Assembly: GCA_022457155.1 (NCBI GenBank)
Contig: JAJGOT010000515.1
Span: 122,501 to 186,500 of the forward strand
Origin: Cladopsammia gracilis
Lineage: Eukaryota; Cnidaria; Anthozoa; Scleractinia; Dendrophylliidae
Direction: 5' to 3'
DNA: 64,000 nt
Shown piece after piece: positions 62,555 to 64,000 of the stretch. The notes under the pieces were generated by a model that searched no databases, was not told the origin of the DNA, and was given only the letters and a program-made list of their open reading frames with translations. Both the position numbers and the translations under genes were made by a program. Every line of letters starts with the position of its first letter. Position 1 is the first letter of the stretch.

Positions 62555-63415
62555 ATGACAACATATCACCCATATAAAGTAAATCTGTCTGGAGGACAAA
62601 AAAACAAACTGGGAAAAGCGTTCAAAGCAAACTGCGCTATCACCCTGAGATTGGACAGCAGACAAACAAGCGGAAATGATGAACTGATGCTGACAGCCAA
62701 TCAAATAAAACGAATCAGAAAAGCTGCGGCTTTGGGAAAGGGAGCTGAGATCAAAATCTCGAAAACGCAAATCCGAAAAGTGATGCGGCAGGGTGGAAGT
62801 CTTTTTTCTGCTATTATTCCCCTGGCTCGTTCCCTGGCACCCACCCTGGCAAAGACACTTGGGCTGTCAGCATTGGCTGGTTTGGCGAGTGAAGGAGCGA
62901 GTCAAGTTGTGAAAAAGATAAGCGGGAAGGGAGCGAAGCGACCGCGACTGAAAGGAGGCGGGCAAACGGGCGGATTTCTCATTCCCCAAGATAAAATTCA
63001 AAAACTGATTGACAATAAACATCTGTTGACAAATAAGCAGAAACAGGATATTTTAACTGCCCTGAAATCAGGAGGACAACTGACGATGAAACCATCAGCA
63101 AAACAAGCTGGTGGAGCATTGGGAACAATTCTGGCTTCCATTGGAATCCCGCTGGCGCTGGACATGGTGAAAAATTTGTTTGGGAAAGGCGCTCCAAGAC
63201 TTGGACGTCCAAAAGGAAAAGGCGCCCCAAGAGTCCGGCAGCCCAAAGGAAAAGGCGCGCCGAGATTGGGAGCCCCTTGGGAACCACCTCCCCCATTCAT
63301 CGGAACCTGGGAACGAAAAATTGAGATGGGAAAAAAATCAAAAAAAGGAGCGGGACTTCTGCTGGGATCGAAAAGTCCATTCAACAACATCCCAATTCTC
63401 GGGGCGATTTTGTGA
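62555..63415 (+). CDS. virion core / membrane-active protein (adenovirus pVI/pX-like)
   Basis: 286 codons from the ATG at 62,555 (TTTAAAATG). The N-terminal region has the conserved layout PYKVNLSGGQKNKLGKAF...ITLRL followed by ELMLTANQIKRIRKA and KISKTQIRKVMRQGGSL. Then a hydrophobic Ala/Leu-rich segment (about 90-120). Several GG/GAxx sites may be protease-cleavage points (KGGGQTGGFL, KQAGGALG). A triplicated KGAPR basic repeat follows (63,187-63,270). Such proteins condense DNA and disrupt membranes during entry in related viruses; here the role is by analogy. Ends overlapping the protease frame. Confidence 0.65.
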   Translation: MTTYHPYKVNLSGGQKNKLGKAFKANCAITLRLDSRQTSGNDELMLTANQIKRIRKAAALGKGAEIKISKTQIRKVMRQGGSLFSAIIPLARSLAPTLAKTLGLSALAGLASEGASQVVKKISGKGAKRPRLKGGGQTGGFLIPQDKIQKLIDNKHLLTNKQKQDILTALKSGGQLTMKPSAKQAGGALGTILASIGIPLALDMVKNLFGKGAPRLGRPKGKGAPRVRQPKGKGAPRLGAPWEPPPPFIGTWERKIEMGKKSKKGAGLLLGSKSPFNNIPILGAIL

Positions 63416-63884
63416 GCGCAGCGAAACCGAAATTCGTGAACAAACCCCTGAGCAACCTTGATCTCATGAAGTGGATTGATTTTCTGAAAATTCCCAATTT
63501 CAAAGGAATTTTCGCCAGGGATGAAGTGAGGCCCCGAGAACACAGCCCCTGCATCATCAATCTTGATTCGCTTGAAAATGCCGGACTCACTGGGTGTGCT
63601 GCGCTCCTGGTCGCTTCGCTCCCGGTCGCTTCGCTCCCTCTGGGAAATTCACGTGGTATTTTGACTCTTTTGGAATGGGATTCCCCCAGGAATTCAAAAG
63701 TTCCAAACCGGTGATTTGGAACAGCAGTCAGTATCAAAACATCAACAGCGTTCTTTGCGGGTATTATTGCCTGTTTTTCCTCCATCAATGGTCGCAGGGG
63801 AAAGACTTCTATGATATTCTCAAACCGCTCAGTCTAACTAATACAGCGCAAAATGAGAAATTCATAAAAGAATATTTCGATTGA
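63412..63884 (+). pseudogene. adenain-like maturation cysteine protease, frameshifted
   Basis: The N-terminal frame (FKGIFARDE, CIINLD) is open from 63,412. A methionine at 63,469 is a likely start. It loses phase near 63,586, and the remainder reads in the next frame. Catalytic elements are all visible: THW (His, about 63,588), FDSFG (Asp, about 63,665), an NINSVLCGYYCLFFL box with the Gln/Asn helper and nucleophile Cys (about 63,750-63,795). A double cgcttcgctcc repeat inserts about ten residues between His and Asp. This protease cleaves capsid precursors in adenovirus, Polintons and adintoviruses. Confidence 0.8.
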
Positions 63885-63886
63885 AA

Positions 63887-64000
63887 ATGAAATCATATTG
63901 CGTGAAGGAGAAAAAACAAACTGAATGCGTGAAACCATCGGGATATATGACTGCAAAAAATGGAAGAAAAATGTGGTTTTGCCATTGCGCTTCCTGCGGA
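63887..64000 (+). CDS. zinc-ribbon virion protein (partial, runs off the window)
   Basis: ATG right after the protease stop (TTGAAAATG). 38 codons are visible: MKSYCVKEKKQTECVKPSGY, then TAKNGRKMWFCHCASCG. The spacing of cysteines (C5, C14, C32, C34, C37) suggests a zinc ribbon of the small protein that accompanies capsid genes in many Polinton and adintovirus genomes (DUF5679-like, from memory). Its role is unknown. The end is not in the window. Confidence 0.6.
   Translation, partial: MKSYCVKEKKQTECVKPSGYMTAKNGRKMWFCHCASCG

Overview
The window looks like AT-rich nuclear DNA of a marine invertebrate, most likely an anthozoan cnidarian (coral or anemone). That placement is inference from the mix of elements seen: 54-bp collagen exons, many short foldback elements with long G or C runs, LINE and Penelope-like relics, and an adintovirus/Polinton-like provirus. 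No marker gene fixes the species.

Positions 1-25,100 are almost entirely mobile-element debris. They hold an orphan exon resembling the start of an SLC17 (sialin-type) transporter on the minus strand (2831-3064), two LINE relics, and a chimera of two LINE types (7.4-9.07 kb). There is a hAT transposase relic (12.6-14.5 kb) split by a 1.34-kb foldback element that duplicated TTAA, and a 4.1-kb element with CACTG ends (20.39-24.52 kb). Many foldback MITEs have terminal repeats and, in several cases, target duplications that can be read directly.

Positions 25,168-38,250 carry the 5' part of a host collagen-like gene on the plus strand: a signal-peptide exon, a Cys-Cys exon, several Gly-X-Y exons, a 15-copy minisatellite built from one exon and its 3' splice site, and a second Cys-Cys exon. 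Its introns contain further elements, including a foldback element with a perfect 10-bp target duplication (28,122-29,548). The gene is open at 38,250 and probably continues beyond the window.

Positions about 40,733-64,000 hold an endogenous protein-primed-polymerase virus of the adintovirus/Polinton group, apparently inserted in a minus-strand LINE copy. The left block contains PolB (minus strand, broken), a plus-strand early-type block (two NUMOD-like DNA-binding proteins, three related small charged proteins, an SSB-like protein, a 9-copy iteron-like array), then a minus-strand block (membrane protein, phage-like fibre, packaging ATPase). The right block, on the plus strand, encodes the virion: a 5'-truncated structural protein, penton-like minor capsid, a basic protein, the major capsid protein, a pVI/pX-like membrane-active protein, an adenain-like protease and a zinc-ribbon protein that runs off the window. 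No integrase or right terminal repeat is inside the window. PolB, one NUMOD protein, the major capsid and the protease each contain a frameshift, so the copy looks dead.

Between the ATPase and the structural cassette, a cluster of three near-identical Penelope-like elements has inserted (52.3-58.5 kb): two 5'-truncated copies on the minus strand and one full-length two-ORF copy on the plus strand. Each 274-bp pseudo-LTR carries a hammerhead ribozyme. The elements encode a reverse transcriptase without the usual GIY-YIG endonuclease. A block of GATAG-rich repeats next to them has removed the start of the first capsid-cassette gene.
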